This document shows positions 8,956 to 18,364 of a DNA stretch of 64,000 bases, piece by piece. The translations under genes and the position numbers were made by a program. Origin of the DNA: Mycobacterium sp. ENV421 (GTDB taxonomy: Bacteria; Actinomycetota; Actinomycetes; Mycobacteriales; Mycobacteriaceae). The notes below the pieces were generated by a model. That model had not been told where the DNA came from, did no database searches, and worked only from the letters and a program-made list of their open reading frames with translations. Location of the stretch: assembly GCF_002887815.1 (NCBI RefSeq), contig NZ_PDHO01000009.1, positions 124,001 to 188,000 on the forward strand. The letters run 5' to 3'. Within the stretch, counting starts at the first letter, position 1. Every line of letters begins with the position of its first letter.

Positions 8956-9910
8956 CACCTACCTGGCACTGGGCGTGGCCGAGCACTGGAGCAGCTTCTG
9001 GCACGGCCAGTACGGCGTGTGGATTGTGACCAGAGGCGTCCGCATCGCGCTGCTGCTGATCGGCGGGCTGTTGGCCGCACGTTTCATCAACTGGCTCGCT
9101 CGCCGGATCACCCGGCGCATCGACGCCCAATACCAGCAGACCGACCAGATCGTCCGCACCGAGAGCGCCAAGCATCAGCAGGCCGTGGCCTCGGTGGTGT
9201 CCTGGGTATCGATCGCTCTGCTGTTCGTGATGGTCGTCGTCGAGATCGGTGACGTCTTGTCGATACCGGTCAGCTCGCTGGCCGCCCCGGCCGCGGTGCT
9301 GGGCGCGGCCTTGGGCTTCGGTGCGCAGAACCTGGTCAAGGACATGCTGGCCGGCTTCTTCATCATCACCGAGCGCCAGTACGGCTTCGGTGACCTGGTG
9401 CAGCTGAGTATGGTCGGCGCCCCGAAAGACTCGCTCGGCACCGTGGAGGAGGTCACCCTGCGGGTGACCAAGCTCCGAACGCCGGAAGGCGAGATGTACA
9501 CCGTGCCCAACGGGAACATCGTCAGATCCCTCAACCTGTCGAAGGACTGGGCGCGAGCGGTCGTCGATGTCCCGGTGCCCACCTCCGCTGACCTCAACCG
9601 CGTCAACGACGTGCTGCACACCGTGTGCAACGACGCGATGCTCGACGAGGATCTGCGAAAGCTGCTGCTGGACAAGCCGGCCCTGATGGGCGTCGAGAGC
9701 CTCGAGGTCGACTCGGTCAATCTGCGGATGGTGGCCCGAACCCTGCCCGGCAAACAGTTCGACGTCGGCCGCCGACTGCGGGTCATGGTGATCGCCGCGC
9801 TAGCTCAGGCGGGTATCACCACCCCGGCGGAGAGAACCCCGACACTGGGCGCGATGACTCCGTCGGGCACCAGCGACGATGTAGCGCGCAGTCAGGACAA
9901 AGCGCAGTGA
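8942..9910 (+). CDS. MscS-type mechanosensitive channel family protein
   Basis: A 322-residue membrane protein. The N-terminal part has about three hydrophobic helices, the last being the pore-lining Gly/Ala-rich [23 protein letters not shown] typical of MscS TM3. The beta domain follows ([32 protein letters not shown]), then a C-terminal alpha/beta domain. Members open under membrane tension and release solutes during osmotic downshock. The ATG at 8942 is used; an upstream in-frame GTG (8888) would lie within prfB. Its position after prfB and before the proline-rich protein and ftsE matches my recollection of Rv3104c in M. tuberculosis. Confidence 0.88.
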   Translation: MTTTNTYLALGVAEHWSSFWHGQYGVWIVTRGVRIALLLIGGLLAARFINWLARRITRRIDAQYQQTDQIVRTESAKHQQAVASVVSWVSIALLFVMVVVEIGDVLSIPVSSLAAPAAVLGAALGFGAQNLVKDMLAGFFIITERQYGFGDLVQLSMVGAPKDSLGTVEEVTLRVTKLRTPEGEMYTVPNGNIVRSLNLSKDWARAVVDVPVPTSADLNRVNDVLHTVCNDAMLDEDLRKLLLDKPALMGVESLEVDSVNLRMVARTLPGKQFDVGRRLRVMVIAALAQAGITTPAERTPTLGAMTPSGTSDDVARSQDKAQ

Positions 9911-10386
9911 CGAATCAATCGAGCAAGTCCAAGCGTGACGACCGCGGCTGGCCGAAATATCTTCCGGGCGGGCGCCTTCGCACGTCCACCGCGGTGCTGC
10001 TGGTGGCATTCATCGCGCTGTTCTGGGTGTATCAGAACTTCCAGCCACCGGCCCAGCCGCCGGTTCCCGCGAACCAGGTGGTGCCGCCGGGCTACGTGCC
10101 CGACCCGTCGTACACCTGGGTCCCGCGCACCGATGTACGGCGCACCACAACGACGACACCGCCGACCACCACGACCACCACCACGACCGAGACCACGTCG
10201 CCGACGGAAACCACGACGCCGACGGAGACGACGAGCCTGACCAGCCCGACGACGTCGACCACCCCGCCTGGCCCGCTGCCGTTCCAGATCCCCGGGCTGC
10301 CCACTCCGACCCCGTCACCTGCCCCGGTTCCCACGCCGGCACCGGGTCAGGGGCCGATGGTCACACCCGCGGCTCCGACGCAGTAA
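9907..10386 (+). CDS. Thr/Pro-rich membrane-anchored protein
   Basis: A 159-residue protein starting at a GTG that overlaps the channel gene stop (GTGA). A short basic cytoplasmic N-terminus precedes one membrane span (about residues 24-40, [19 protein letters not shown]). An extracytoplasmic tail follows that is almost entirely Thr, Pro and Ser, including runs of T and repeated TETT/PTETT units. Such tails are typical mannosylation substrates in mycobacteria. Position and composition match the proline-rich protein upstream of ftsE in M. tuberculosis (Rv3103c, from memory). Role unknown; envelope or division-associated is a guess from its place next to ftsEX. Confidence 0.82.
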   Translation: MTNQSSKSKRDDRGWPKYLPGGRLRTSTAVLLVAFIALFWVYQNFQPPAQPPVPANQVVPPGYVPDPSYTWVPRTDVRRTTTTTPPTTTTTTTTETTSPTETTTPTETTSLTSPTTSTTPPGPLPFQIPGLPTPTPSPAPVPTPAPGQGPMVTPAAPTQ

Positions 10387-10409
10387 CCGGGTCCCGCCCG
10401 CCGGACGGC

Positions 10410-10415
10410 TACACT
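10410..10415 (+). promoter_or_regulatory. Candidate -10 box (TACACT) for ftsEX
   Basis: TACACT ends eight bases before GTG at 10424, which is immediately followed by ATG at 10427. No Shine-Dalgarno is seen. A short or leaderless ftsE transcript independent of the prfB operon is plausible. Confidence 0.35.
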
Positions 10416-10426
10416 GGCGTGCCGTG

Positions 10427-11116
10427 ATGATCACCCTCGACCATGTCAGTAAGCAGTACAAGTCGTCGGCACGGCCAGCCCTCGACAATGTCAGCGTCAA
10501 GATCGACAAGGGTGAGTTCGTCTTCCTCATCGGCCCGTCCGGCTCCGGCAAGTCCACGTTCATGCGGTTGCTGCTGGCCGAGGACACACCCACGTCCGGT
10601 GACCTGCAGGTGTCGAAGTTCCACGTCAACAAGCTCTCGGGCCGGCAGGTCCCGAAGCTGCGCCAGGTGATCGGCTGCGTGTTCCAGGACTTCCGGCTGC
10701 TGCAGCAGAAGACGGTGTTCGAGAACGTCGCCTTCGCCCTGGAGGTGATCGGCAAGAAGCCCGACACCATCAATCGCGTGGTGCCCGAGGTCCTGGAGAT
10801 GGTGGGCCTGTCCGGCAAGGCCAATCGGCTGCCTGCCGAGCTGTCCGGCGGCGAGCAGCAGCGCGTGGCGATCGCGCGCGCGTTCGTCAACCGGCCGCTG
10901 GTGCTGCTGGCCGACGAGCCCACCGGCAACCTGGACCCTGAGACCAGTAAGGACATCATGGATCTGCTCGAGCGGATCAACCGCACGGGAACCACCGTGT
11001 TGATGGCCACCCACGACCACCACATCGTCGATTCCATGCGCCAGCGTGTGGTGGAGCTGTCCCTGGGCAGGCTCGTTCGCGATGAGCAGCGTGGTGTCTA
11101 CGGAATGGATCGTTAA
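10427..11116 (+). CDS. ftsE: Cell division ATP-binding protein FtsE
   Basis: A 229-residue ABC ATPase. Walker A is GPSGSGKST at about residues 37-45, the signature LSGGEQQR is near 140, Walker B is [10 protein letters not shown] with the catalytic Glu, and the switch His is in MATHDHH. With FtsX it forms an inner-membrane complex that, in mycobacteria, activates the peptidoglycan hydrolase RipC during division. Sequence and length match M. tuberculosis FtsE almost end to end. An adjacent GTG at 10424 could be the real start of a leaderless mRNA. The ftsX gene follows with no intervening base. Confidence 0.97.
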   Translation: MITLDHVSKQYKSSARPALDNVSVKIDKGEFVFLIGPSGSGKSTFMRLLLAEDTPTSGDLQVSKFHVNKLSGRQVPKLRQVIGCVFQDFRLLQQKTVFENVAFALEVIGKKPDTINRVVPEVLEMVGLSGKANRLPAELSGGEQQRVAIARAFVNRPLVLLADEPTGNLDPETSKDIMDLLERINRTGTTVLMATHDHHIVDSMRQRVVELSLGRLVRDEQRGVYGMDR

Positions 11117-12010
11117 GTGCGCTTCGGCTTTCTCATCAACGAGGTCTTCACCGGACTTCGCCGCAACGTCACCATGACGGTGGCCATGATCTTGACGACG
11201 GCCATCTCGATCGGCCTGTTCGGTGGCGGCCTGCTGGTGGTCCGGTTGGCGGACCACTCGCGCAACATCTACCTCGACCGCGTCGAGACCCAGGTGTTCT
11301 TGACCAACGACGTCTCGGCGAACGACCCGACCTGCGACGCCGACCCCTGTAAGGCGTTGCGCGCCAAGATCGAAGCCCGCGACGATGTCCGGTCGGTCCG
11401 GTTCCTGAACCGCGACGACGCCTACAACGACGCGATCCGTAAGTTCCCGCAGTACAAGGACGTCGCCAGTAAGGATTCGTTCCCGGCGTCGTTCGTCGTC
11501 AAGTTGGACAACCCCGAGCAGCACAAGGACTTCGACGCGGCCATGACGGGCCAGCCCGGTGTGCTCAATGTGCTGAACCAGAAGGAGCTGATCGATCGGC
11601 TCTTCGCGGTGCTCGACGGGCTGTCCGCGGCGGCGTTCGCGATCGCGATGGTGCAGGCGATCGGTGCGATCCTGTTGATCGCCAACATGGTTCAAGTCGC
11701 CGCGTACACCAGACGCACAGAGATCGGCATCATGCGAATGGTGGGTGCCACCCGGTGGTACACCCAGCTGCCGTTCCTGTTGGAGGCGGTGCTCGCGGCG
11801 ACGATCGGTGTGGTGATAGCGATCGTCGGGCTGATCGTGGTGCGGGCGGCGTTCCTGGAGAACGCGCTCAACCAGTTCTACCAAGCCAATCTGATCGCCC
11901 GGATCGACTACGCCGACATCCTCTACATATCGCCGATCATGTTCGGCGTCGGCGTGTTGATGGCCGGTCTGACCGGCTACGTCACGCTGCGCCTGTACGT
12001 CCGGCGGTAG
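11117..12010 (+). CDS. ftsX: Cell division permease FtsX
   Basis: A 297-residue integral membrane protein, the exact family length. One N-terminal transmembrane helix precedes an extracellular loop of about 130 residues (with the conserved Cys pair in [12 protein letters not shown], probably a disulfide). Three more helices follow with the FtsX motif [16 protein letters not shown]. It transmits FtsE ATP hydrolysis across the membrane to a peptidoglycan hydrolase. The start is the GTG immediately after the ftsE stop; coupling with ftsE is expected. Confidence 0.96.
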   Translation: MRFGFLINEVFTGLRRNVTMTVAMILTTAISIGLFGGGLLVVRLADHSRNIYLDRVETQVFLTNDVSANDPTCDADPCKALRAKIEARDDVRSVRFLNRDDAYNDAIRKFPQYKDVASKDSFPASFVVKLDNPEQHKDFDAAMTGQPGVLNVLNQKELIDRLFAVLDGLSAAAFAIAMVQAIGAILLIANMVQVAAYTRRTEIGIMRMVGATRWYTQLPFLLEAVLAATIGVVIAIVGLIVVRAAFLENALNQFYQANLIARIDYADILYISPIMFGVGVLMAGLTGYVTLRLYVRR

Positions 12011-12012
12011 CG

Positions 12013-12501
12013 GTGGCCAAGAATCCGGACAAGAAGCCCGACCACAAGGTGGTCGCCACCAATCGCAAGGCACGGCACAACTATTCGATTCTCGACACCT
12101 ACGAGTGCGGCGTCGTCCTGCAGGGCACCGAGGTCAAAAGCCTGCGGGAGGGCCACGCGTCGCTGGCCGATGCGTTCGCCACCGTCGACGACGGCGAGAT
12201 CTGGTTGCGCAACCTGCACATTCCGGAGTATCACCACGGCACCTGGACCAACCACGCGCCGCGGCGCAACCGCAAGCTGCTGCTGCACCGCAGCCAGATC
12301 GACAACCTGGTGGGCAAGATCCGTGACGGCAACCTGACCCTGGTTCCGCTGTCGTTGTATTTCTCCGACGGCAAGGTCAAGGTCGAACTGGCGCTGGCCC
12401 GCGGTAAGCAGGCGCACGACAAGCGGCAGGACCTGGCCAAGCGTGACGCGGAGCGAGAAGTGATCCGGGAGCTGGGCCGCCGGGCCAAGGGCAAGCTCTG
12501 A
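12013..12501 (+). CDS. smpB: SsrA-binding protein SmpB
   Basis: A 162-residue RNA-binding protein essential for trans-translation; it binds the tRNA-like domain of tmRNA and helps load it on stalled ribosomes. The core is strongly conserved: [45 protein letters not shown], and a basic C-terminal tail ([21 protein letters not shown]) that occupies the mRNA channel. It starts at GTG 2 bp after ftsX. The RNA partner ssrA lies 4 kb downstream on the same strand. Confidence 0.96.
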   Translation: MAKNPDKKPDHKVVATNRKARHNYSILDTYECGVVLQGTEVKSLREGHASLADAFATVDDGEIWLRNLHIPEYHHGTWTNHAPRRNRKLLLHRSQIDNLVGKIRDGNLTLVPLSLYFSDGKVKVELALARGKQAHDKRQDLAKRDAEREVIRELGRRAKGKL

Positions 12502-13343
12502 TCGGGATCCTGCTCGCGCTGGCATCGGCAATCGGTTACGGCGTCAGCGATTTCGTCGGCGGTATCGCGGCGCGACGGGTCGCCGCTCTGCGGGTGGTCT
12601 TGGTGTCCTACCCGGTGGCGATGGTGCTGCTCGGCATCCTGGCAGTGGTGTTCGGCGGCACGATATCGACTCCGGCGGTGGTCTGGGGTCTGCTGTGCGG
12701 CGTGAGCCAGGCGTTCGGGGTGTGGTGGTTCTACGCCGCGCTGGGCTCCGGACCGATCTCGGTGGTCTCGCCGTTGACCGCGGTTCTGGTGGCTGCAGTG
12801 CCGGTCAGTGTGGGACTCGCGATGGGGGAGCAGCCCGGTGTGATCGCCGGGGTGGGGACGGTGCTGGCGTTGATCGCCGTGGTCCTGGTCAGCAGGCAAG
12901 CCACCGACGAGGATGTCCGGCCGCACAAGTTCACCGCGGCGGTGGCGTGGTTGACGGTGGGCTCGGGTCTGGCGTTCGGCTTGAATTTCGTTCTGCTGCA
13001 CCAGGCTCCGGCCGACGCTCACCTGTGGCCGTTGTTCTTCGCCCGGGTCTCGGCGACCGCGATCGTCCTGCTGGTCGCCGCGTTCAGCGGTAATTTTCAT
13101 GCACCACGGGGATTTCCGCTCAAGATGGCGGTGTTTGCCGCGCTGCTGGACACCGTCTCCAACGTCGCGACGCTACTGGCGCTGCAGGCGACGATGCTGT
13201 CCTTGGCCAGCGTGCTGATGGCTCTCTATCCGGCGGCCACAGTGCTGCTGGCGATCGTCGTCTTGCGTGAGCGGGTCACCCGCTGGCAGGTGCTGGGCAT
13301 GGTGATGGCGTTGGTCGCCGTCGGGATGATCTCGGTCCGATAG
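12498..13343 (+). CDS. EamA/DMT-family transporter, possible CTG start
   Basis: About 281 residues with ten hydrophobic helices in two homologous five-helix halves, the drug/metabolite transporter layout. The frame clearly begins before the first conventional start codon (GTG at 12594): the residues ahead of it, [20 protein letters not shown], are the typical first EamA helix. No ATG, GTG or TTG exists between the upstream in-frame stop (12444-12446) and 12594. The only near-cognate codon at the right place is CTG at 12498, overlapping the smpB stop as CTGA with AAGG 7 bp upstream. Substrate unknown. A database entry starting at 12594 would be truncated. Confidence 0.8.
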   Translation: MIGILLALASAIGYGVSDFVGGIAARRVAALRVVLVSYPVAMVLLGILAVVFGGTISTPAVVWGLLCGVSQAFGVWWFYAALGSGPISVVSPLTAVLVAAVPVSVGLAMGEQPGVIAGVGTVLALIAVVLVSRQATDEDVRPHKFTAAVAWLTVGSGLAFGLNFVLLHQAPADAHLWPLFFARVSATAIVLLVAAFSGNFHAPRGFPLKMAVFAALLDTVSNVATLLALQATMLSLASVLMALYPAATVLLAIVVLRERVTRWQVLGMVMALVAVGMISVR

Positions 13344-13480
13344 TTCTCGTCCGTCCCGACCTCTGCCCGCACCTTCCAGACGTGTGGTCCCTTTCGGGCC
13401 GCCCCTGATCGCTCACTTGCAGGAAGTGCGCTTCCGATAGGGGAAATCGTGCCCGGCGCCGGCCGCGTTACACGCGACAG

Positions 13481-14662
13481 CTACCGCAGCGTCTCGCTCG
13501 GCACGTCGTAGCGGTCCTGGTAGGCCCGGACCCGCTCCCGTAATTCGGCGGCATCGAGCCCGGTGTCGGCCCAGGTGTAGCGGTTGCCGCCGCCGTCGCC
13601 GGGGTTCGCCGCAAGATGGGCGCGCATGCGCTGTTCGGCGACCGGGGTCAGCTCACGGCCCAGGCGTTCATAGACCGCGCCGATGGTGGCGAACGGGTCC
13701 TGCATGAAATCGACGAACCGCACATTGACGACGCGATCCTGGCTGATTACGCCGTCGTCCACCCACTTCATCAGCCGGTCGAGTCCCAGAATGTTCTCCG
13801 CCGCGCACTGTGCGGCCGCGCGCTGGACGGTCGCGTTGTCGCTGGCCAGTTTCTGTAGGTGAGCGATCAACGCGCTGATCGAGGAGATCACCACCAGCGG
13901 GTCGCGATGGGTCTGCACCAGGATCGCGTCCGGATACTCGGCCAGCAGCGTGTCCAGGGTCCACAGGTGGGCGGGGCTCTTCAGCAGCCACTGGCCCGGC
14001 ACCCCGGACTGCAGGTGCTGCAGATACTGACGGTGGTAGCGGTAGGCGGGCGCATGGTCGGCCTCGTACATCAGCCAGTGCTGGTAGTTCGGCAGGCGGT
14101 ACTGGGTGGGGAAGATCATGCTGCAGAACGTGCCTGCGGTGATCCGGACGCATTCCTGGCCGCCGCGCGCGCTCATGGGATGGAACTTCATGAAACCGGG
14201 CATCAGTTGCTCGGTCATTTCCAGCTGGGCTTGGGTCTCGTCGATGCGCGGGTCGGTCAGGTAGGTCTCCGGCTGGGGGACCGGGAAGGGGTGATCGACC
14301 TCCCACGTCAGCGGCGCCCGCAGGTCGGGATCCTGGCTGAGCAGGTCGTAGAGGATCGTCGTGCCGGTGCGGGGCTGGCCGAGGATGAAGATGGGTTGGG
14401 TGATCCGCTCCTCGGCGATCTCGGGATGTTCGGCCCGCCACGCGGTGATCTGCAGGCGGTTGCGCAGCGGCACAATCACATCGGCGGCCGCGATCTCCAC
14501 GCCGAGCGGCGAGAGGTCCGCTTCGGCGACCAGGTCGTCGACCATCCGCGACAGGTTCTCCCGCCAGCCGTCGTCGGCGCCGAAGTCGTCGCTGCCGGCC
14601 AGTTCGCAGGCCTGCTCGATCAGCTTGGCGGGGTCAAGGCGGGCTTGCACCGCACTCGTCAT
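13481..14662 (-). CDS. Sulfotransferase family protein
   Basis: A 393-residue cytosolic protein of the bacterial sulfotransferase family. The 5'-phosphosulfate-binding loop GQPRTGTT is at about residues 95-102, a 3'-phosphate-type segment LVQTHRDPLVVISS lies in the second half, and KSPAHLWTLDTLL is a common family segment between them. It would transfer sulfate from PAPS to an unknown alcohol, such as a glycolipid or sterol. The start at 14662 is preceded by a strong GGAGG and overlaps the DUF1214 gene stop by 4 bp (ATGA), so the two are translationally coupled. Confidence 0.88.
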   Translation of the reverse strand: MTSAVQARLDPAKLIEQACELAGSDDFGADDGWRENLSRMVDDLVAEADLSPLGVEIAAADVIVPLRNRLQITAWRAEHPEIAEERITQPIFILGQPRTGTTILYDLLSQDPDLRAPLTWEVDHPFPVPQPETYLTDPRIDETQAQLEMTEQLMPGFMKFHPMSARGGQECVRITAGTFCSMIFPTQYRLPNYQHWLMYEADHAPAYRYHRQYLQHLQSGVPGQWLLKSPAHLWTLDTLLAEYPDAILVQTHRDPLVVISSISALIAHLQKLASDNATVQRAAAQCAAENILGLDRLMKWVDDGVISQDRVVNVRFVDFMQDPFATIGAVYERLGRELTPVAEQRMRAHLAANPGDGGGNRYTWADTGLDAAELRERVRAYQDRYDVPSETLR

Positions 14663-15738
14663 TTCTGAACCTCCTTGTCCAGCAGACGAACTGTCACATC
14701 CGGGGCATTCGGGTTGTCCAGCCAGCGGACGACGATGAAACCGCGTCGACGTCCACCGGTATCCAACCAATGGCCCTCGCCGGAGTCCTGCGCCCCGATC
14801 GTGAGCCGGACGTATCCGTCGGGATCGGGGGAGACGCCCTTGTTGGTCACCGAGCTGGAGCGTAGCAGCGGCTCCAGGCATTCATGCCAGATACTTTCCA
14901 AAGTCACTGACCAGTAACGGGTTTCGGGCGGGAGGAAGGTCAGCTGCAGGTTCTGATGTGGCTCGAGATCGAACATGCCGAGCATGTAGAGGTTGTCCGG
15001 TGTGGTGTTCTCACCGCCCAGGTTCTCCGCGCCGGAGGTGATCAGAATGTTGGGGGTGTCCAGCAGGTCGGGGCGCACCGTGCGGTGCAGGGTGGTCAGC
15101 TTGACGATGGTCCAGCCCATTGCCGTGAGCTGTGCGGCCAGGGCCTCGTCGCTCAGTGGCGCCGGCGGGGGAGCCTCGCCAAGCAACGAGATATCAAGCT
15201 GCACAGGGATTTCAGTGGCCGGATCCGCGATGTAGTCCCGTACCACGATCGACGTCGCGTCCCCGGGGACCTCGATGAACTGTGCTCCGGCGAGGTCGTC
15301 GGTCGGGCGGGTGGCGGCGAAGACAATGTTGAACCGGCCGTGGGCGTCGAGGACCAGATCGCGGTCGGAGAGGTAGTTGCTCATCCGGCGTGGATTCATC
15401 CCGGTGCCGGCCAGGACCTGGATGCCGAGGTAGGTCGACGTGCCCCTGGTGCCGGTGACGCGGTAGGCCCGGTCACCGCTGATCATGGCCAGCGGATAGG
15501 CGCCGTGCGGGTTGGGGCCGCCGACGAAGCGCGAGGGTGTGCACATGTCGACGAAATGCGGATGGTCCGGGTCGATGTCCACCGACAGCTCGGTGCACAG
15601 CGCGGTCACCCGGTTCAGCACGCGCAGTCCCTCGAGCATTTCGCGCTCGTCGCGGGCGTCCTCGGTGATCTGGGCGGTCAGATCGTCAAGAACTCTACGG
15701 ACGAATCCCCATGCTTCCAGCGACTTTTCGGCACTCAT
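14659..15738 (-). CDS. DUF1214 domain protein
   Basis: A 359-residue protein with no signal peptide or membrane span. The C-terminal third contains the pattern associated with DUF1214 (ENLGGENTTPDNLYMLGMF, then LPPETRYWSVTLES, and VSPDPDGYVRLTIGAQ). DUF1214 proteins are of unknown biochemical function. It sits between a TetR regulator (7 bp upstream) and a sulfotransferase (4-bp overlap), so it probably works in the same pathway on the sulfotransferase substrate or product. Confidence 0.75.
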   Translation of the reverse strand: MSAEKSLEAWGFVRRVLDDLTAQITEDARDEREMLEGLRVLNRVTALCTELSVDIDPDHPHFVDMCTPSRFVGGPNPHGAYPLAMISGDRAYRVTGTRGTSTYLGIQVLAGTGMNPRRMSNYLSDRDLVLDAHGRFNIVFAATRPTDDLAGAQFIEVPGDATSIVVRDYIADPATEIPVQLDISLLGEAPPPAPLSDEALAAQLTAMGWTIVKLTTLHRTVRPDLLDTPNILITSGAENLGGENTTPDNLYMLGMFDLEPHQNLQLTFLPPETRYWSVTLESIWHECLEPLLRSSSVTNKGVSPDPDGYVRLTIGAQDSGEGHWLDTGGRRRGFIVVRWLDNPNAPDVTVRLLDKEVQK

Positions 15739-15745
15739 GCGGTCC

Positions 15746-16336
15746 TCAATTCTTGATCGGGCACGGGGTCATGGAGTTGACCGCGCGGGAGATTCGGTCT
15801 GATAGCAATCCGCCGTCGCGCAGCCAGTCGTCGAGCGAGATCCGCACCGACGCCATCGCGAGGGCGCCGATGAGACGCGGGCGCGGGTCATCGACGGTCA
15901 GGTCGGGCAGCCGGGGCGCGATCGCTTCGGCGATGGCGGTTTCGAAGTTGAGGTAGCACAGCAGCGTCCAGGCCCGCAGGGTCAGCGAGTCTCGGGTCTG
16001 GCGTTCGATTTCGGCGATGCTGCTCTCGACGACGCTGAAGCCGGGGGTGAGTTCGGCGAACGCGGCGCTGAGTGCGTCGTTGACGGACAGGTCGGCTGGT
16101 TGGCGGCGCAAGGCGTCGGTGATGGCGGCGATCCAGGTCGAGGTGAAGCCCTCGGCGACGGCGTACTCCTTGGACTCGAAGTACCGGAAGAACGTCGCCC
16201 GGGCCACGTCGGCGGCTTCGGCGATCTGCTCGACAGTCGTCGCGCTCAGCCCGTTGTGCATGACCAGCTGGGCGGCCGCGGTGGCGATTCGCTCCCGCGT
16301 GCGCTGCCGTTTCCGGACGCGCAGACTTTCAGACAT
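15746..16336 (-). CDS. TetR family transcriptional regulator
   Basis: A 196-residue regulator with the N-terminal DNA-binding domain RTRERIATAAAQLV and SATTVEQIAEAADVARATFFRYF (recognition helix at about residues 40-55). The C-terminal part fits the TetR_C family of actinobacteria. It is the first gene of a three-gene unit with DUF1214 and sulfotransferase genes, and an imperfect inverted repeat just upstream (16345-16360) is a likely autoregulatory operator. Confidence 0.9.
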   Translation of the reverse strand: MSESLRVRKRQRTRERIATAAAQLVMHNGLSATTVEQIAEAADVARATFFRYFESKEYAVAEGFTSTWIAAITDALRRQPADLSVNDALSAAFAELTPGFSVVESSIAEIERQTRDSLTLRAWTLLCYLNFETAIAEAIAPRLPDLTVDDPRPRLIGALAMASVRISLDDWLRDGGLLSDRISRAVNSMTPCPIKN

Positions 16337-16344
16337 CGTCTCAC

Positions 16345-16360
16345 TGTAGACAAAGTCTCA
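16345..16360. promoter_or_regulatory. Imperfect inverted repeat upstream of TetR operon
   Basis: AGAC and GTCT arms separated by AAA, within TGTAGAC-AAA-GTCTCA, lie 8-24 bp upstream of the regulator start. The placement suggests an operator for the adjacent TetR protein, but the symmetry is limited. Confidence 0.35.
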
Positions 16361-16446
16361 TTTTCTGTTCGCCCAAACCGACAAACCACCGGGGAAGTGT
16401 GAGTAGATCGCTGCAGAACGTCGATCTGGACGCGGGATTAATGCAC

Positions 16447-16476
16447 TTCAGTTCGGGGTTACACCTCGCGTAACAT
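16447..16476 (+). promoter_or_regulatory. Candidate ssrA promoter
   Basis: TTCAGT (16447-16452) and TAACAT (16471-16476) are separated by 18 bp and end 33 bp before the mature tmRNA 5' end, leaving a short leader for RNase P processing. Assigned only on hexamer resemblance and position. Confidence 0.4.
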
Positions 16477-16509
16477 GGATTGTCCGGCCGTACCTCGGCC
16501 GGGGTGCGA

Positions 16510-16876
16510 GGGGCTGATCGGTTTCGACTTCGCGCATCGAATCAAGGGAAGCGTGCCGGTGCAGGCAAGAGACCACCGTAAGCGTCGTTGCAACCAATTA
16601 AGCGCCGATTCCAATCAGCGCGATTACGCTCTCGCTGCCTAAGCGAAGCTAATCCGTCAGACCGGGACTGCCCTCGACCCGGACCCTGGCGTCATCTAGA
16701 GGGACCCACCCACGGGTTCGGTCGCGGAACCCGTGGGGACATCAAACAGCGACTGGGATCGTCATCCTGACTTGTTCGCGAGATCAGGAGATCCAAGTAG
16801 AGACATAGCGGACTGCGCACGGAGAAGCCTTGAGGGAATGCCGTAGGACCCGGGTTCAATTCCCGGCAGCTCCACC
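16510..16876 (+). ncRNA. ssrA: Transfer-messenger RNA (tmRNA)
   Basis: The 5' end GGGGCTGATCGG pairs with the 3' CAGCTCC to form the tRNA-Ala-like acceptor stem. The T-arm GGGTTCAATTCCC precedes it, and the final CCA is completed post-transcriptionally (the DNA reads ACCG). The internal tag frame at 16604-16642 reads ADSNQRDYALAA then TAA, ending in the ALAA degron recognised by Clp proteases. It rescues stalled ribosomes with SmpB, encoded 4 kb upstream. Total length is about 367 nt, usual for mycobacteria. Confidence 0.97.
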
Positions 16877-16892
16877 GAAAGATGCTGGTCAA

Positions 16893-16915
16893 GGCCCCCA
16901 GATCGGGGGCCTTTT
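16893..16915 (+). terminator. Rho-independent terminator of ssrA
   Basis: GGCCCCC and GGGGGCC form a 7-bp GC stem around AGATC, followed by TTTT. It starts 17 bp after the tmRNA 3' end. Confidence 0.85.
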
Positions 16916-17020
16916 CCATGTCACGTCCGCATTGCACTCCACGTATTCGCCAACGTGACTGCGAGTCCAACGGGCCAGCACGTATTGGCGGTCCGGATTG
17001 GCGAGTGAATGTGGCTGTGG

Positions 17021-17905
17021 CTAGTCGATGTACACGATCAAGACTGTGCCCTGGGCATTCACGCCGGAGCAGCGCTTCGATCCCGGCCACACGTTGGTCG
17101 CCGACTCTATGCAGGTCATCAGATAGGACTGGTGGGTCACCGGGCTGTAGGCCAATACGGTGGTGCCTGGTTGCGAGTACCACGCCGCCCGGACGCTGTC
17201 TGCGAAAGCGCAACTGGTCTCGTCGGTGGCGACACCAGTCAAGCCTGAGGGGCAGATTCGGAAGTTCTCGACAGTGCTCGGAGCAGGGACTGGGGCTGGG
17301 CGTGGCGCAGGTGGCGGCGGTGCGACAGGGGTGGGTGTCGGCATGTCCTGAACCGCGAACAGGAACGCGCCGGGTGCGGCCTCCCACAGGGTCTTGTCTC
17401 CGTCTGAAGTGACGTCGATTGGTACGTCGTGTGACGTCCCGCGCGAGGTCTTCACAGTCGCGATGCCCTTGTATTCGTTGCCCGCCTTATTGACAAGGTC
17501 GACGTGAACCACCATGAGGTGCAACGGCGAGAGGTCTGGATCTGTGTCTAGCTTGGACTGCATCGAGGATTGCACTTCCGCGGCGACCTGGTCGGCCTGG
17601 GCCGCCCTCGGCGCAGCCGTCGTGGTCGGTGTAATCGTCGGCGCGGCCTTTATGCCTTCCCCGGAGGGCGTCGACAATACGAATACCGCTGAGCCGACGG
17701 CGATTACGACAGCCAGGCCGAGTACCCATAGCGGCCAGAAGCGTCGCGACTTCTCTGTCGTGTGCGGCGCAGTCGGCGACGATTCTGGGAACTCCTGGGC
17801 TCCAGTGGGTGGTCCCGGTTGAATTGCGCCGTCCCACCGGCTGCCGTCCCAGTAACGGGCGCCCTGACCACCGAGCGGGTCGGGATACCAGCCTGGCTCA
17901 GTCAT
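17021..17905 (-). CDS. DUF2510-DUF4333 membrane protein (paralogue 1)
   Basis: A 294-residue protein starting MTEPGWYPDPLGG. The N-terminal DUF2510 domain has the GWYPDP and ARYWDGSRWDG motifs, followed by a Pro/Ser-rich link, one membrane span (FWPLWVLGLAVVIAVGSAVF), and an external DUF4333-like domain (SKLDTDPDLSPLHL, NEYKGIATVKT, VTSDGDKTLWEA). A proline stretch and a C-terminal Cys-containing domain end it. An upstream in-frame start at 17938 is less likely. It is about 40-50% similar by eye to the protein at 18710-19612 up to the proline region, then diverges. Function unknown; cell-envelope location predicted. Confidence 0.82.
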   Translation of the reverse strand: MTEPGWYPDPLGGQGARYWDGSRWDGAIQPGPPTGAQEFPESSPTAPHTTEKSRRFWPLWVLGLAVVIAVGSAVFVLSTPSGEGIKAAPTITPTTTAAPRAAQADQVAAEVQSSMQSKLDTDPDLSPLHLMVVHVDLVNKAGNEYKGIATVKTSRGTSHDVPIDVTSDGDKTLWEAAPGAFLFAVQDMPTPTPVAPPPPAPRPAPVPAPSTVENFRICPSGLTGVATDETSCAFADSVRAAWYSQPGTTVLAYSPVTHQSYLMTCIESATNVWPGSKRCSGVNAQGTVLIVYID

Positions 17906-17956
17906 TTCCAGTGCTCGCCGACCGTCGTGATCAACCAACGAGGTGCGCGCATCGGC

Positions 17957-18364
17957 CTAGTCCTTGTAAACCTTGACGATGACGGGGGACCCGCTCGCCA
18001 CTGTGGCGCCGGGTGCGGGTTCGATACTGACGACCGTCCAATTCTTGGCCAACAGCACCATGGAGTACTTCGGGTTCGCCGACGCCAGTTCAACGTTCGT
18101 CAGGCCCAAACCTTCAAGCTGTGCCCGTGCGATCTCGGCATTCTGACCCGTGACGTCGGGAATGGTAATGTCCGCGGACGCGGCGGTGGTTGCTGTCACG
18201 GCAGGGAGTGAAGTCAATGGGGCCTGTGCGGTTGCCGGCGCAGGACGAGTCGATGTCACCGTGACGGTTTGGGCTGGTGTGCTGGTCGAACCGCAAGCTG
18301 TCAGAGCCAAACATGACAATGAGACTGAGACAGCGACGATGGCGAGATTCCCCCGAATTTTCAT
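17957..18364 (-). CDS. PASTA-domain lipoprotein
   Basis: A 135-residue precursor with a lipobox (CLALTACGS, Cys at about residue 24) after a hydrophobic signal, a Thr/Ala-rich linker, and one C-terminal PASTA-type domain (ITIPDVTGQNAEIARAQLEGLGL and EPAPGATVASGSPVIVKV). PASTA domains bind muropeptides or peptidoglycan in other proteins. It lies between two DUF2510-DUF4333 paralogues on the same strand, 51 bp upstream of the one at 17021, so it may be in their transcript. Confidence 0.85.
   Translation of the reverse strand: MKIRGNLAIVAVSVSLSCLALTACGSTSTPAQTVTVTSTRPAPATAQAPLTSLPAVTATTAASADITIPDVTGQNAEIARAQLEGLGLTNVELASANPKYSMVLLAKNWTVVSIEPAPGATVASGSPVIVKVYKD

Noticed and set aside
10409-12073. 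Long minus-strand frame (554 codons) opposite ftsEX
   Set aside because: It is antisense to ftsE and ftsX, which match known proteins closely. High GC opens such shadow frames; the product is His/Asp/Arg-rich with no domain.
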